From NCBI GenBank assembly GCA_964019415.1, contig OZ025868.1:12795623-12859622 (forward strand): a stretch of 64,000 nucleotides of DNA. Direction: 5' to 3'. Made by a program: the position numbers and the translations under genes. Below, piece by piece: positions 32,670 to 43,742 of the stretch (position 1 is the first letter of the stretch; each line of letters opens with the position of its first letter). Under the pieces are notes generated by a model that was not told where the DNA came from, ran no database searches, and was given only the letters and a program-made list of their open reading frames with translations. The stretch is from Ianthella basta (Eukaryota > Porifera > Demospongiae > Verongiida > Ianthellidae).

Positions 32670-33940
32670 TATATACCCCGCCTAACGCGTCTAGGCTCTT
32701 ATTCGAAAGGCGGGCTTCTTCCAGGACGGCAGCTCTGAAGAGCGGCTGTCAAGTTTTGTTGAATTCGCAAGTGCTGTGAAGTTTTTGCCTTTTGTTAAAC
32801 CACTGGAGCAACACTCTAAAGAAGCCAGTGAAGTGATTGAGGCATCTGCGACGTTTTCGGCCTTCGAGGGTTCTTTGTGCTCGCTGTTCGTCTTTCTGTG
32901 CACGAGCTTGCTGTTTCTCATTTGTGCACTGTGCAGGTCGCGTACATGGTTTATCTAGCTTGGCTACGAACCGCTTTACATTTTTGGCTTGCGTGCATTG
33001 GTTGCAGCATGGTGGAGTGAGATATTCTCTTTTTCAATGCTTTGTGGACTCTCCCGGAGCCACGCAAAGTTGAAGCTGACTGCAAATTGCTGCATTTCTG
33101 TGTGTGCTTTGGTGTGATTTGACACCTTCGTTATTATCAAAAACAATTACTTGTTATCTTTCACACCTTCCATATTTGGGCTGGGATATAACAGGATTTA
33201 AGCGCCCCTGTGCATATATATACCCAAGCAGACATCAGCATGGAAGTGGCACACTTTTTCACTGCTCGACGACCTTTCCAACTAGAACAGAACCCACAGT
33301 AACAATGCTGAGGTTCCTCGTCAGCAGCGAGTACCACTTCCGAACGACGCAGACCATCGAGCATCTCTGGGGACTACACAATCGTCTTCTATGGGCCGCC
33401 ACGCCAAACATCCAACCATCCTCCTCATAGAAGGCTCTCCTAACTTCTCCACAGCCATTGGCGAACCGCGCGATGTTTCTGCGGTGGCATCAGCTGCGGC
33501 GGCTACGTGTGGGCAGTGGAGACACTGTGTAGACACCTTCAATCGCGTGCCACAGTGAAAGAGATCCTGGCTCAGGTGGGTGACGCCCCTGAGTGTCGCA
33601 CAGCTTCATCAGTGCCAGTCGAGAGTGGTTAGAAAGCAGAAAGAAAGAGTAACCACCAACAGGCCAATTGGAAAACGAATCATTTTAGCTAGCTACTGAT
33701 AGGCCAGTATCCATCTGGAACTCTTTCATTAACTTGCACACATTTTAGCTTCTTACTTTCTAACTCCGGTGCTGTAATAGGCCGATTCATGTATGTATGT
33801 ATGTATGTATGTGCATATATATGCTTCTTAGCTCCTGTTATATCCCGGCTGGCTTGTTTACGCGATATATTTTCGCGGTTGCCATGGCAACGGGGTATAT
33901 GGGTTCATATATATGCATATATACTTACCCTTTTAAGCTT
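32670..33940. other. Stretch without assignable gene
   Basis: Moderately GC-rich sequence with open frames of 60-108 codons on both strands (for example 32691-32921 minus, Lys/Ser-rich, and 33161-33364 minus). None shows a recognised motif or splice context. It may be transposon-derived. Confidence 0.4.
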
Positions 33941-33945
33941 GAATG

Positions 33946-34100
33946 TAGATACAGATCGCTATATCTAGAGATATGCTATGTTATGTTATACAATAATATT
34001 GACTCTGGTACCCAGAGCCCAGTGTGGACAACCAACCTGATAACATCTATACAGGAGTGGGTATGGGAAAATTGTGTAGCTCATTTGACTAAATTCAACA
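33946..34100 (+). pseudogene. P450 intron 12 fragment (left part)
   Basis: Aligns with about 18745-18915 of the intact P450 locus (segment GACTCTGGTACCCAGAG and following). It is interrupted at 34100 by a hairpin and a nested set of insertions and resumes at about 37070-37490. Confidence 0.8.
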
Positions 34101-34213
34101 AGGTTTGTTGCTTGAAGAATCACTGGGTTTACGCCACCAATCATGCAACTACACCAGTATTGGTGTTACAGTTGGTTGATGGCGTAAACCCAGTGATCCT
34201 TCAAGCAACAAAC
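34100..34213. mobile_element. Hairpin element with 36-bp arms
   Basis: Arms GGTTTGTTGCTTGAAG.. and complement ..CTTCAAGCAACAAACC enclose a short loop. The right arm plus about 45 bp of flank (CCTAGCCTTTGCAGTGGCCT) is repeated at 36985-37070, on the far side of the LINE insertion. Confidence 0.7.
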
Positions 34214-34499
34214 CTAGCCTTTGCAGTGGCCTAGCTGCAAGAGTCGCTATTGAACAACCCCGACTCCAGCTGTTTTCTTGGCTGAGGCTTTCCCCTATCC
34301 GCCACAAGTGTTTTTACTTGTGGCGGATACATATGGAGGTGGCATTCGATCATCATATTGCCATCAGTACGCCACGCTGATGAGCCCCAATCAGGGCGAA
34401 ACAGCTGTCTGTGGCTCTCCATCTTTGCATATAGGATGTTAGGGGGAAGGGAATTACTGGTCAATCTATCAATCAATCAGTCACTGAACAGTATCTCCT

Positions 34500-35112
34500 T
34501 AGTCTGACGTAGCCCAGACCCACTTCCAGCCATTTTATATTGCGCAAAGGGCAGGAAGTGGGTCTGGTAGATTTCCTATGCGAAGCTGGTTCCTCCCACG
34601 CAGTACGGTAGGTGTGAAAATCATAACTTCACACCCACAAGTTTTGATAGTGCGAGACCAGTGGGCTTACAACTCCAGCCACTGACGTTGGCATCGTGTA
34701 CCCTCGTACGCGATCGTATACGGGTGGCAAAAGACCGTAAATAAGAGACTTACCGAAGCCAGTCGGCAGTGACACGAAGACATCTTTCTCCGATACGAAC
34801 TCGTCAATCGCTAGCAACTGCTCCTCTTTCAGCTTCTCGTAGCCGTGCTCCTTCGCAACTTGGGCGATCAGCACATGTTTACCACCTCTGACGCTCTCTC
34901 GTTCACCACCTCTGACGCTCGCTTCGGCCATTTTTGTTTACACCAAACTAACCCACAGCGAGCGTCGGCGAATATCAAAGCGTCATTAACATTTCACGCC
35001 CACCGATTCCCGGGGGTATTGAACATCGTCATCTGGCAAATCTACCAGACCCACTTCCTGCCCTTTGCACAATATAAAATGGCTGGAAGTGGGTCTGGGC
35101 TACGTCAGACTA
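34500..35112. mobile_element. Mutator-like element carrying a helicase exon
   Basis: The ends TAGTCTGACGTAGCCCAGAC and complement form inverted repeats of about 72 bp, themselves near-palindromic (CCCACTTCC/GGAAGTGGG). Perfect 9-bp direct repeats GTATCTCCT flank the element (34491-34499 and 35113-35121), the length typical of Mutator-type insertion. The interior is a coding-looking RecQ-like helicase exon on the minus strand rather than a transposase, which suits a Pack-MULE-like gene capture. Confidence 0.8.
34629..34931 (-). CDS. RecQ-like helicase N-terminal fragment inside a transposon
   Basis: A 100-aa frame from ATG 34929-34931. After a basic leader it reads LKEEQLLAIDEFVSEKDVFV and SLPTGFGKSLIYGLLPPVYD, the Q/I motif region and Walker A of RecQ/DEAD-type helicases, then VAGVVSPLVS (motif Ia-like) and a TGA. 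All later helicase motifs are missing, so it cannot be an active helicase. The frame is open from near one TIR almost to the other, so a short protein could be made. It may be a captured host exon or the remnant of a helicase-bearing transposon. Confidence 0.65.
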   Translation of the reverse strand: MAEASVRGGERESVRGGKHVLIAQVAKEHGYEKLKEEQLLAIDEFVSEKDVFVSLPTGFGKSLIYGLLPPVYDRVRGYTMPTSVAGVVSPLVSHYQNLWV

Positions 35113-37069
35113 GTATCTCCTATGCAGGAGGTTGTTCTTACATAATAGTTTCATACCTATAATATCATAAACATGTCATTGCCTAAAATTATCATTCCAT
35201 CTTTTCCTTGGCCGCCCTCTTCCTCTTCTTCCTTCCATTTCAGCTTGGTATACTCTCTTTACTAGCCTGTCTGGGCCTATCTCTTCCAATGCTTCTCTCC
35301 ATCTCCTTTGGCTCTTTTTCACTTTCTCTAACACTCCTTTTTGTTGTAACTCCTCCCTAATCTCCACATTTCTCACCCTGTCAACCCTTCTCTTCTCTAC
35401 AATTCGCCTTAACACACGCATTTCTGTTGCCTGGACTGCCGACTCTTGTTGTTTGTTTAGTACCCACGTTTCACTTCCATACATCAGTGTGGGTACTACG
35501 ATGGCATTATATACTCTCAGCTTTGTCCTCCTACTCAACTGCCTCCTCTTCCACACCGGTTCATTCAACACCCCTATCACTCTTGCCGCCTTCCCAATCC
35601 TACTCCTGATTTTCTCTTCCATTCTTCCATCTCCACTTATCATCACTCCCAAATACTTCACTACTTCCACTGACTCCAACTTCCTGTCCCCAACTTCCAC
35701 ACAGCAATGTCCCCTCTCTTTCCCCGCCTTCATTACCTCCGTCTTCTCCAAATTCATTTTCATTTCCCACTTTGTCAATGCCTCATCCAATTTCGTTAAA
35801 TTCACTCGTAGGGACTCTTCACTGTCTGCCACCAACACCATGTCATCCGCAAAAAGCAAAACATCAACATTCTCCTCTCCCAATCTCACACCTTCCTTGA
35901 AGCCTTCTCTTGCTTCCTTTACAGTAACATCCAAAAATACATTGGTGAGAGAGTACATCCCTGCCTTACCCCTTGTTCCACTTCAAACCACTCCGAATGC
36001 TTTTCCCCCACCTTCACTCTCGCCTCACACTCCACATACAGGGACTGTATTGCCCTCACAAGCCCCTCTCCCACCTGTGCTTGTTTTAGTGCCTCCCACA
36101 GCTTCACCCTATTCACTCTATCATATGCTTTCTCCAGATCAATAAACGCCATAAGTAACTCTCTCCTCTTCTCAATTCCCTTCTCCATTACTTGCCTCAA
36201 GGTGAACACTTGGTCTATACAACCTCTCATTGCTCTAAACCTGCATTGCTCTTTCATCACCCTCCCCTCCGTGCTTGCTCTTAACCTAGTGTTCAATACT
36301 TTACCATTTCCCGGCCACACTCAGCAGACTTATTCCTCTGTAGTTACTGCACGTCAGCCTACGACCCTTCTTGTAGATAGGAATGACCACTGCGCTCCTC
36401 CAATCCCTTGGGCCCTTACCAAACCTCATCACCATATTGAACACCATTTGCATCCACTTCATTAAGCTTATTCCTACCGTCTTCAACAACTCCACTTGAA
36501 TCTCACACACACCTGGACTTTTCCCATTCTTCATCTTTCTCAGCTTACTCGCCATTTCCTCCAGCTCAATCTCCTCAGTTTCTTCCGTCACGCTTACACC
36601 CACCCTACAGTTCTCCACAACCTCTCTTGTCCCTGAATACAGTCCTGTGAAATACCTCTTCCACCTATCTACAACCAACTCCTCCTCGCCCACTATCATT
36701 CCATCCTCATCCTTCACTCTTCTAAATACCTCTTCTCTTCCCTTACCTCCCAATCGTTTCACCTTCGACCAGAACTGCTTCTGCCCACCCTGTGCATCTG
36801 CTTCCAACTCTCTACCAAGGTCAATCCACTCTTCATTCCTAGCTCTCCTCACTACCCGCTTGGCCTCCCTCTTCGCTTCTACATATCTCTGCCTAGATTC
36901 ATCCGTTTCTACTTCCAAAATCACTGGTTGCCAACTTAATAGGGCCTTTTGGGCCTCCCAACTAACTGTAACACAAATACTGGTGTAGTTGGTTAGTGGC
37001 GTAAACCCAGTGATCCTTCAAGCAACAAACCTAGCCTTTGCAGTGGCCTAACTGCAAGAGTCACTTTTG

Positions 37070-37490
37070 AATAAATTCAGCAATTATGTATGCTTTCAGC
37101 TATCTACTAGACCTTCTTCATTTTCTGGGTTAGTAATTGAGTACTGTATTGTGTACGTAGTTGGTCTTCAGTCAGTGGCTGTTGGTATTGATGTTAAGTT
37201 GCACCAGATATACTATAATGTTTGTGTGTGGTTTATTGCATAATTCTACTGATATGCATGAAACCTGATGTATTGATCCTACAGAGAGTATTGTGTATGT
37301 ATACGTACACCAACAGTTATGTATGCAATGTGACTGACTAGGTTGTCATTTTGATTCCTATTATTGTATGACGTTGGTTTTTTGCAGACTGTAATCATGT
37401 ACTGTGTACTTTCACAATACAACTTGTTATACATTTTTGTATTGAAATAGCAGTGTCTGATTTGGCTACATGTTCTGTCTGTTTTCTGGG
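37070..37490 (+). pseudogene. P450 intron 12 fragment (right part)
   Basis: Aligns with the last part of intron 12 in the intact gene up to TCTGTCTGTTTTC, where the final-exon acceptor should follow. Homology stops there and exon 13 is missing. It also contains the ACACCAACAGTTATGTATG region seen at 20127 and 54522. Confidence 0.8.
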
Positions 37491-37974
37491 TTAGGATAGG
37501 CTTCTTTTGATGTATTGACGATGGCAGCGTACCTAAAGGCAACCTGGAGTACACGTAAGAGAAAAGCGTCATAAGCTGCTTGTAGCCCATATTGTCTTTC
37601 ATATTATTCTTGTTCTCCTTCCCACCAAATTTTGCATGCTCCTAGCGCATGATACAAGGCACCTATGGACCCAAGTCATGTACGAGGACTTACGTATGGA
37701 CGTGAAGGGCAAGTATCCGAGCGTCAGTGGCAATCCGATAAGTGCAGAGCTGGAGCGGGCAGGAAATTGTTCTCCCGTATATTAAAGATACCCGAATGCC
37801 CCCATTTTGTTGCTCCGATATACTGTACTGTACATGGCAGCGGCTTCATCTAAAGTAGCATAACTGTGCTCGATGCTCTGCACAATCTTCAGCTAATTTA
37901 AGGAAGGGGTATTAGTCAGTGTTGGTATAAATCAGATGTAACCGTAGTCCTCTGGATATGCAGAAACCGTACAA

Positions 37975-38214
37975 ACTAGTGTATAAAAATTCCTTTAGAA
38001 TTAAAAGGGATTTAGGAATGGCCAGCAGAAAAAGCACACAAACAAGCAAAAGTAACTCAACACCATGATGAAACACATTGCCGTGATGTTTGCTATGCAT
38101 TCCTAATTTCCTTGTACTTCTACATGGGCCCGAATGTCTAGCTAGCTAGTCCCATGTAGCTAGCTAGCCATTCCTAAATCCATATTAATTCTAAAGGAAT
38201 CATTATACACTAGT
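37975..38214. mobile_element. 240-bp TIR MITE
   Basis: Ends ACTAGTGTATAA..TTCCTTTAGAATTAA and complement ..ATTAATTCTAAAGGAATCAT pair over about 48 bp. No open frame of interest. Confidence 0.75.
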
Positions 38215-38329
38215 TATATAAGATTCACACTCCAGTCCGTGCACTCACTCTTTTCAATGTTAAGATGGATATCTCTTCCTCCATGGGTTTAATTTATGCG
38301 CCTGGCTACAAATCAATGTGATACCTTGT

Positions 38330-39350
38330 ACCTTGAACCTTTTCGGGTGGATCACGATGCAGCACCCACTAAATTTACCACCATTAGCTAACACCAAACA
38401 ACACGCTTTGGTGGAAATGTAGGTACAGGTGTGAAGAGTTTGTCAAGTTTATTATAAGTGACGGTATAAGCTCCTGTCATTCCGTCGGTCCGCTGGAGAT
38501 AGGTGGGCCAAACATGGCCTAGTACTATGCTGTACGTGTTCATTGTATGCCACTCCCCTTGGTGCAAGTCCCATGAGACTGTTGCTGTATTTAGCTAATT
38601 GGTACAGTTACTCCTACCTTGGACAAACTTGTTTGTCTATGCTCCTACCTCTCGTTAAACAGTAGGTGTCAAACTATGAATATTGTATAAGATTCACACT
38701 CCAGTCCATGCACTCACACTTTTCAATGTTAAGTTAAGATGGATATCACTTCCTCCATGGGTTTGATGTGGTACCTCGAACCTTGAACCTTCAAGCTGCC
38801 CATATCAGGTGAATATAGTGCTGCGATGGGTGCCAATACATACACCAACACAGTGTACACATAATTATAAGCTTAAGCCCTGAACAATCTGACCATTCTT
38901 CCAGTTAGGTGAGTTTCATTAACATATAAATGATAACCAGTTTTGGCTATCACATCCATTTTCCAGCTCAATTCCTCCACAGTTAGCCTCCAAGTAATAT
39001 ATAGACTCTAGCCTCTCCTTCACTTCTGCCTTTTATAATCCGGCCATAGTCACATCTTGACACCCAATCTTTTGCGATGTATAATCAACTTATGCATGCA
39101 ACCAACTATATCTCAACCAAAATCAACAGACTCTTCATATTATGTGATATCTGTACGTACATATGCAATGTACTGCTGTCTGTATGTGCTGGGCCTCATC
39201 ATCATGCATGAGAGAAGGGCTGCAGGCAACAACAAGTCTAGTTTACATACCCCCATACTGTGAAACCTAATATTATGCATACCTTTACCATAATAGGTGA
39301 TGCTTATACGCACATTTAATGTGAATATTTCCCACAGCATTAGCTATATA
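38330..39350. repeat. Block II flank shared with blocks I and III
   Basis: Matches 46395-47560 closely and about 23790-24800 more distantly; this is the 5' flank of the type A gene in the other blocks. In this block the type A gene itself is absent: the sequence to the left (38215-38330) is an inverted-order scrap of the same flank. Confidence 0.85.
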
Positions 39351-39789
39351 TAATTACCTCACCTGCAATATAATGTTATTATAAAAGGTAGATGAAGGAC
39401 AGGCATTATAGACAGTAGAATTTTGTCTCTTGCAATTGTTATGTGATACTGTGCATGTTTCATAGTATTCTCTATTTTCCTATTTGTTTGTCCCCAAGGA
39501 ATTCATGTGTGATCATTGAGCATGGACATAGAAATGTACTGCCTGTTGCATGCAACACAAGTCAGTAAGCTTGTCAGCAGCCTGCAGGGTATCAGCATTG
39601 TAATGGGTCATCCATGGAAATATATATGCCATACACATTTGCAGTGAAAAAGTATTATCCCATTTACTATACATTTTTGTGGCCATCAATGCAGGACATG
39701 GTAAAATTAGCCAACACGCATACTTCGGCAGCATATATATAGCGCACCAAACCTAAGTTGGCAACATTGCAGCTACGAAAAAGAAAAAG

Positions 39790-40231
39790 GTAGTGAATCG
39801 CGATGCTTGGAATTAGCGAGGGCTGCCGAGGGAGGAGAGAAGGTGTCGGGAGTGTCAATCAGGGAAGATTGAGGATGTGCCCCATTGGTTGTTGGAGTGT
39901 CATGCATGGGGCACAGAACGACAACCTCTTCTGCAGTGCATGAGGCAAATAATCAATGATTTCGATAGTCTCAGAGAGGATGACAAGCTAATCTGCATAT
40001 TGGACAAGGGATGCCAGTATGCATCAGTATTGAAAGCAGTTATGAAGATGTGGACTGCTCGATTCTAGCAGCCAATGCCTCCGTCCCAAGTACCTGGCCA
40101 GACTGATTGTTGCTGAACTGATTTAATTGACAATACTGACATGACTATGTGCTTATTTTGATGTAAGTTTACTTTGTTGCTCATTTTTCGCCTCACAGGG
40201 CAGTTTGGTCCTAGTGCAAGAGGGCATGTGG

Positions 40232-40277
<46 letters not shown>
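39790..40277 (+). mobile_element. LINE 3' end with zinc-knuckle C-terminus and (ATA)n tail
   Basis: A frame ending at 40068 encodes CRECQ..IEDVPHWLLECHAW followed by ERQPLL, the C-x2-C-x-H-x4-C pattern seen at the C-terminus of several LINE polymerases. About 165 bp of 3' untranslated sequence and a (TAA)n tail (40232-40277) follow. The orientation is opposite to the LINE at 34455-36960, and the two are not evidently the same family. Confidence 0.65.
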
Positions 40278-40645
40278 GCGTACTGATCGGTTGTTAAGCG
40301 CACCCCCTCATAAGCTCAGAAACTCTGTTAAGCGCACATTTCCTTACCAGTTTTCACCCTAATTATTAGGTGCATAGTAATTTCAGGGATTCACCCTATT
40401 AGGCACATAAAAGGAATCCCTAGCCTAGCCTAACCTAGCCATTTGCCTTAAGTGCAATGTAGTAGTAAAGATAACGGTTGAATGAGAGCTCACTTACTGC
40501 GCTATGCGGCGGCCATCTTAATATGACGCATGCATATCATTATAATTTCTTGACCCATTCGTTTAAGCGCATATCCTTTATTAGACTCATATTTTCTTCC
40601 TGCCAGAGCTATAAGCGCATGTGCTAAACAACTGATCAGTACGGT
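40278..40645. mobile_element. TA-flanked MITE beside the LINE tail
   Basis: Ends GCGTACTGATCGGTTGTTAAGC and the complement of CCGTACTGATCAGTTGTTTAGC pair with TA on both outer sides. The interior has several TTAAGCGCA motifs and no gene. Confidence 0.65.
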
Positions 40646-40753
40646 AATACTAAATAGTGTAACAGCAGCAATACACTACAAGAAAAATCTTTAATATAAA
40701 GTATAACCTGCTGCACCTGTACAGATACGGTTGATTATAATTATTATAGCTAC

Positions 40754-41629
40754 CTAGTCTTTATTGACTTTTATACAGATGCAAACAGACAATGTGGAGC
40801 AGCAAATGCAATGAAGGACAAGAGACGATGGCACAATGATGGCTGCCAGCAATCCAGGATCCAATGCACATGCTATGCTAATGTCCACTTCAGTTGTATT
40901 TGGCCCCGGGCCAACATGTAGTAAGTATGTGACATTATTGGAATTCGGCTTGGAGACTGTACAACTTCGTTGAGTACTGCCTACAACAGTACAAGATGTG
41001 ATCACATAGTTGCTATCCACTTCATACTCAAATCGCTTGATTGTAAAGATTGCTCTGGCTGCATTACCATCAGAAACCAAATACCAATCATCTGCTGCTG
41101 TTGCAGTGGTACTGTAGACATCCCAGCCAGTATCCTCCGAACACAGGGCAGTAATGAGGAATGACGTGAAAAGAAACTTTCTCTCTCCCTGTCCTGCTGC
41201 TTTCCAGCTTTCAAAGTTACTTCTCCCTTTGATGAAATATAAGTTATAGGGAGCAATGTACGTGCACGCAGACATGGTAATATTAGATCCGGGGTACAGG
41301 AAAAAGTAGTCGTGATCCCCTCTCTCCTGAATAAGAATCTCGCGGACAAGTTCGTTCACATCGGACAGCATCGGGCGCTCAGACAGAGCGTAAAGCGTAG
41401 CATTGACAGGAGACTCACTGATCCTCATTTCCAGTCCACGGCAGAGTGCCAGATCAAGGGAGATGATTATCGTGTCGTTGGCAGAATAGCGATACGGATC
41501 GTGTCTCAACCGGTTTGCAATATCAATTCCTACAATAACGGTTCCTGGGATGGAAATCAGGAAAGAAACGACCGTAATGATACTGCATAACACACCGCAA
41601 GGTCCACAGGACTTTTCAGACTCTCCCAT
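40754..41629 (-). CDS. Two-pass membrane protein, type B copy 2
   Basis: Single-exon frame, 291 aa, starting MGESEKSCGPCG at 41627-41629, nearly identical to copies at 26796-27671 and 48034-48906 across the ectodomain. The same helix-ectodomain-helix topology and glycosylation sites are present. The end reads CICIKVNKD, different from the other copies, so the cytoplasmic tip diverges sharply while the ectodomain does not. A divergent plus-strand frame starts 212 bp upstream at 41841, as in block I. Intact frame, hence probably functional. Confidence 0.8.
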   Translation of the reverse strand: MGESEKSCGPCGVLCSIITVVSFLISIPGTVIVGIDIANRLRHDPYRYSANDTIIISLDLALCRGLEMRISESPVNATLYALSERPMLSDVNELVREILIQERGDHDYFFLYPGSNITMSACTYIAPYNLYFIKGRSNFESWKAAGQGERKFLFTSFLITALCSEDTGWDVYSTTATAADDWYLVSDGNAARAIFTIKRFEYEVDSNYVITSCTVVGSTQRSCTVSKPNSNNVTYLLHVGPGPNTTEVDISIACALDPGLLAAIIVPSSLVLHCICCSTLSVCICIKVNKD

Positions 41630-41840
41630 CTTAGCCGTACTGAGCCAACACAACGCGAGAGAATGCCTACATACGTATATACTTCCGGTCCGCTTCTGAT
41701 AGTTTTATTATAATTATTAAGAGCACGGGGCTGCTCCAACAGGAAAGGGAGATGCCCAGATGACGTGGACGGCAAGGGACACACGAGGACAGGATTGCCC
41801 TGAATCGAGCGCGTTACTGTAGCCGCACAATATTGGCAAG

Positions 41841-42215
41841 ATGCCCGACAAAGTGTACCAGGTCGTTGTCCAGAAGCTGAAGCAAACGCGCAAGGACATG
41901 AGTGGAGCTCAGTGCATGGAAGCCTGGATTGGAAGCCTACATATGTAACTTGTACTACGAAGGTTTTAAAGGACCAATTCGCGCCGATCCTTTGATTGTC
42001 CACTCCATATTCAAGCGCCCCCACGACTTCTACTCCCAGCAACCTACGAAGCAGCGCAAAGTTCGCAAGTGTCACATAACGCGAGTTCTGAATCGTTCTC
42101 AGAACAACCCTGATGAGTCGGGGTCAGCAGTGCATCCTGCACCTACGGTGGAACAATTGGAATCCGAATGCCTTGGCTACCATGCAGAAGCAGATTGAAG
42201 GTGCCTGACCTGAAT
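41841..42215 (+). pseudogene. Unrecognised plus-strand gene fragment, block II
   Basis: Starts with the same MPDKVYQVVVQKLKQTRKDM as block I. A second frame, displaced by a 14-bp difference, continues AYICNLYYEGFKGPIRADPL and then a basic stretch (KQRKVRKCH) and a Glu-rich helix. Together they suggest one original protein of at least 120 residues. Not recognised; possibly the N-terminal part of the HARBI1-like element that follows. Confidence 0.4.
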
Positions 42216-42419
42216 GCGGAAGTTGTGCTACTGCAGTCAACAACCTCAGCGTTTGGATGTCATGATGCTGAAGAGTGAGGAATTATTGTTCATGTATATG
42301 TTATGCTATATACACTTGGGTCAATCATGCTGTGTTTGAAATTTTGTTCGGCTGGCTACTTCCAGCAATCTATTTGCCTCCGGAATCAGCATCACCTTCC
42401 ATATACTGTCCTAGCTCCA

Positions 42420-42900
42420 GTATTCCATCCACTGGTTGATTTCTAAGTGATTCTCAGAAGCTGCTGTTGGTTATTATGCGTTTAAGGCAAAATCTGAAGC
42501 AGGACGACTTTGCATTTTAGTTTGTTGTTAACAGAGTACAGTGTCCAGGGTGATCAATCAGTGGGTTTCAATGCTGGCTCACTATCTCAAAGGCCTAATA
42601 AAATGGCCAGAGACAACTACAGGACTCACCATTGCTCCCTATAACTATATGCCAAATACAGTAGGTTTCATAGATGGGACTGAACTCTTAATCCAGCGCC
42701 CATCCAACTTGGCCACACAGAAGTCTGCATACAATGAATACAAGAGTCACACAACAATGAAGTATTAATATAGTTGTTATTGATCCCTTCACTGGAGTAT
42801 TCACTTTTGTGTCTCCTGGCTCTTCTGGAAATGCAATCGACAGATTTGCACCACTTCTCAAAGTGTGTTCGCATAGTTGAATAATTGGTAATATTATTGG
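42420..42900 (+). pseudogene. HARBI1-like DDE transposase relic, block II
   Basis: Same broken frames as 28440-28940, including the TAG after QDDFAF, without the 83-bp tandem duplication. It continues a little further in frame-like form as VIDPFTGVFTFVSPGSSGNAIDRFA, the segment following the catalytic core. The shared stop shows the element was dead before the block duplicated. Confidence 0.65.
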
Positions 42901-43015
42901 TTTGGACATTTTTGCAATATTATAATGGCCAAAGACTTGGTAAGACTTATGAATTAGCAAGGGATTACTCGACAGGTTAACACATTTCTACCTTTTCACT
43001 TTGTACCTTATTTAG

Positions 43016-43156
43016 CACCTTCTGAGTCTGCAATGAGGACTGCATTTTGAATGGGGCATGGACATTTTAGGAAGAGCGTAACCATAGTGATCCCAGTATA
43101 TGCCATCCATCACAACCCAGAGAATTGAGAGGACCCTGAGACTTTCAATACCGACA
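43016..43156 (+). pseudogene. Isolated P450 exon 11 copy, block II
   Basis: Second stray copy of exon 11. Here a TGA replaces the tryptophan codon of NWEDPE and a deletion breaks the frame near GGACATTTTAGG. The TTG lost in block I is intact, so the two copies decayed independently. Confidence 0.85.
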
Positions 43157-43206
43157 GGTATGGCCTGCATGTATGTAGCTGTGTGTGTACTTCCCTGGTG
43201 TTTGTA

Positions 43207-43440
43207 GGGTCAGGCATCAGTTTTCAGATGCCATATGAAATCAGACACCAGATCTCAGCCGTAAGCAGACCATTATTCTTGTTCTTGGTCTATATATGCT
43301 CAAAAGAAGTATGCAACATGGTACACTTGATTAAAACCAGAGTGGCACCTTCCTTCAGAAGATTAAGCTCTAGCAAAAAATGCAAAAAGTCCAAAGTAAT
43401 ATGTCTTTGGACCGAAGGCATATAACTTCGCACTTTCCAC
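43207..43440. mobile_element. One arm of the 29307-30962 foldback transposon
   Basis: Matches the left arm from GGTCAGGCATCAG to about GCATATAACTTCG and then ends. The right arm and centre are missing. Confidence 0.8.
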
Positions 43441-43517
43441 AGCCAAGCTTAAGGTTGTAGCTATTATAGCTATAGCTAACTAGATAGCTACACTGACTAG
43501 ATAGAATAAAAATTTTC

Positions 43518-43742
43518 TACAAAGAACTACTAAAGATATAGGGCTGACATAAAAAGTACAGAAACAAGGAACGGTTATTACACAGTGGAGCATTCACCAT
43601 TGTCCCTACATTGGAGTGTTGCACCGTGTAGCACTGCACTCTTGCATGTAGGGACAATGGTGAATGCTCCACTATGTAGTGCCTTTCCATGTTTCCATAC
43701 TTTTATGCCAGACCTACATCTTTAGTAGTTTTTGTAGAAAAT
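43518..43742. mobile_element. Foldback element related to 19141-19385
   Basis: Arms TTTTCTACAAAGAACTACTA and complement near 43740, with an inner perfect pair GAGCATTCACCATTGTCCCT / AGGGACAATGGTGAATGCTC. No coding content. Confidence 0.8.

Larger units (their letters stand above)
34455..36960 (-). mobile_element. LINE (non-LTR retrotransposon), 5'-truncated and frameshifted
   Basis: Three overlapping minus-strand frames (36924-36301, 36320-35919, 35958-35176) together encode a LINE reverse transcriptase: IPIYKKGRRLTCSNYRGISL fingers, MAFIDLEKAYDRV (first catalytic Asp), FADDMVLVADS (catalytic box) and a basic C-terminus. At least two frameshifts inactivate it, and the endonuclease part is absent. 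The 3' end on the minus strand runs to a TGATTGAT-type tail near 34460-34480. The 613-bp element at 34500-35112 is nested in its 3' region. The insertion split a P450 intron copy. Confidence 0.85.

Noticed and set aside
32691-32921. Minus-strand Lys/Ser-rich frame and its plus-strand partner
   Set aside because: No motif, no splice context, and both strands are open, so coding strand cannot be decided.
35453-36145. 230-codon plus-strand frame, Ser/Thr/Pro-rich
   Set aside because: Antisense shadow of the LINE reverse transcriptase on the minus strand.
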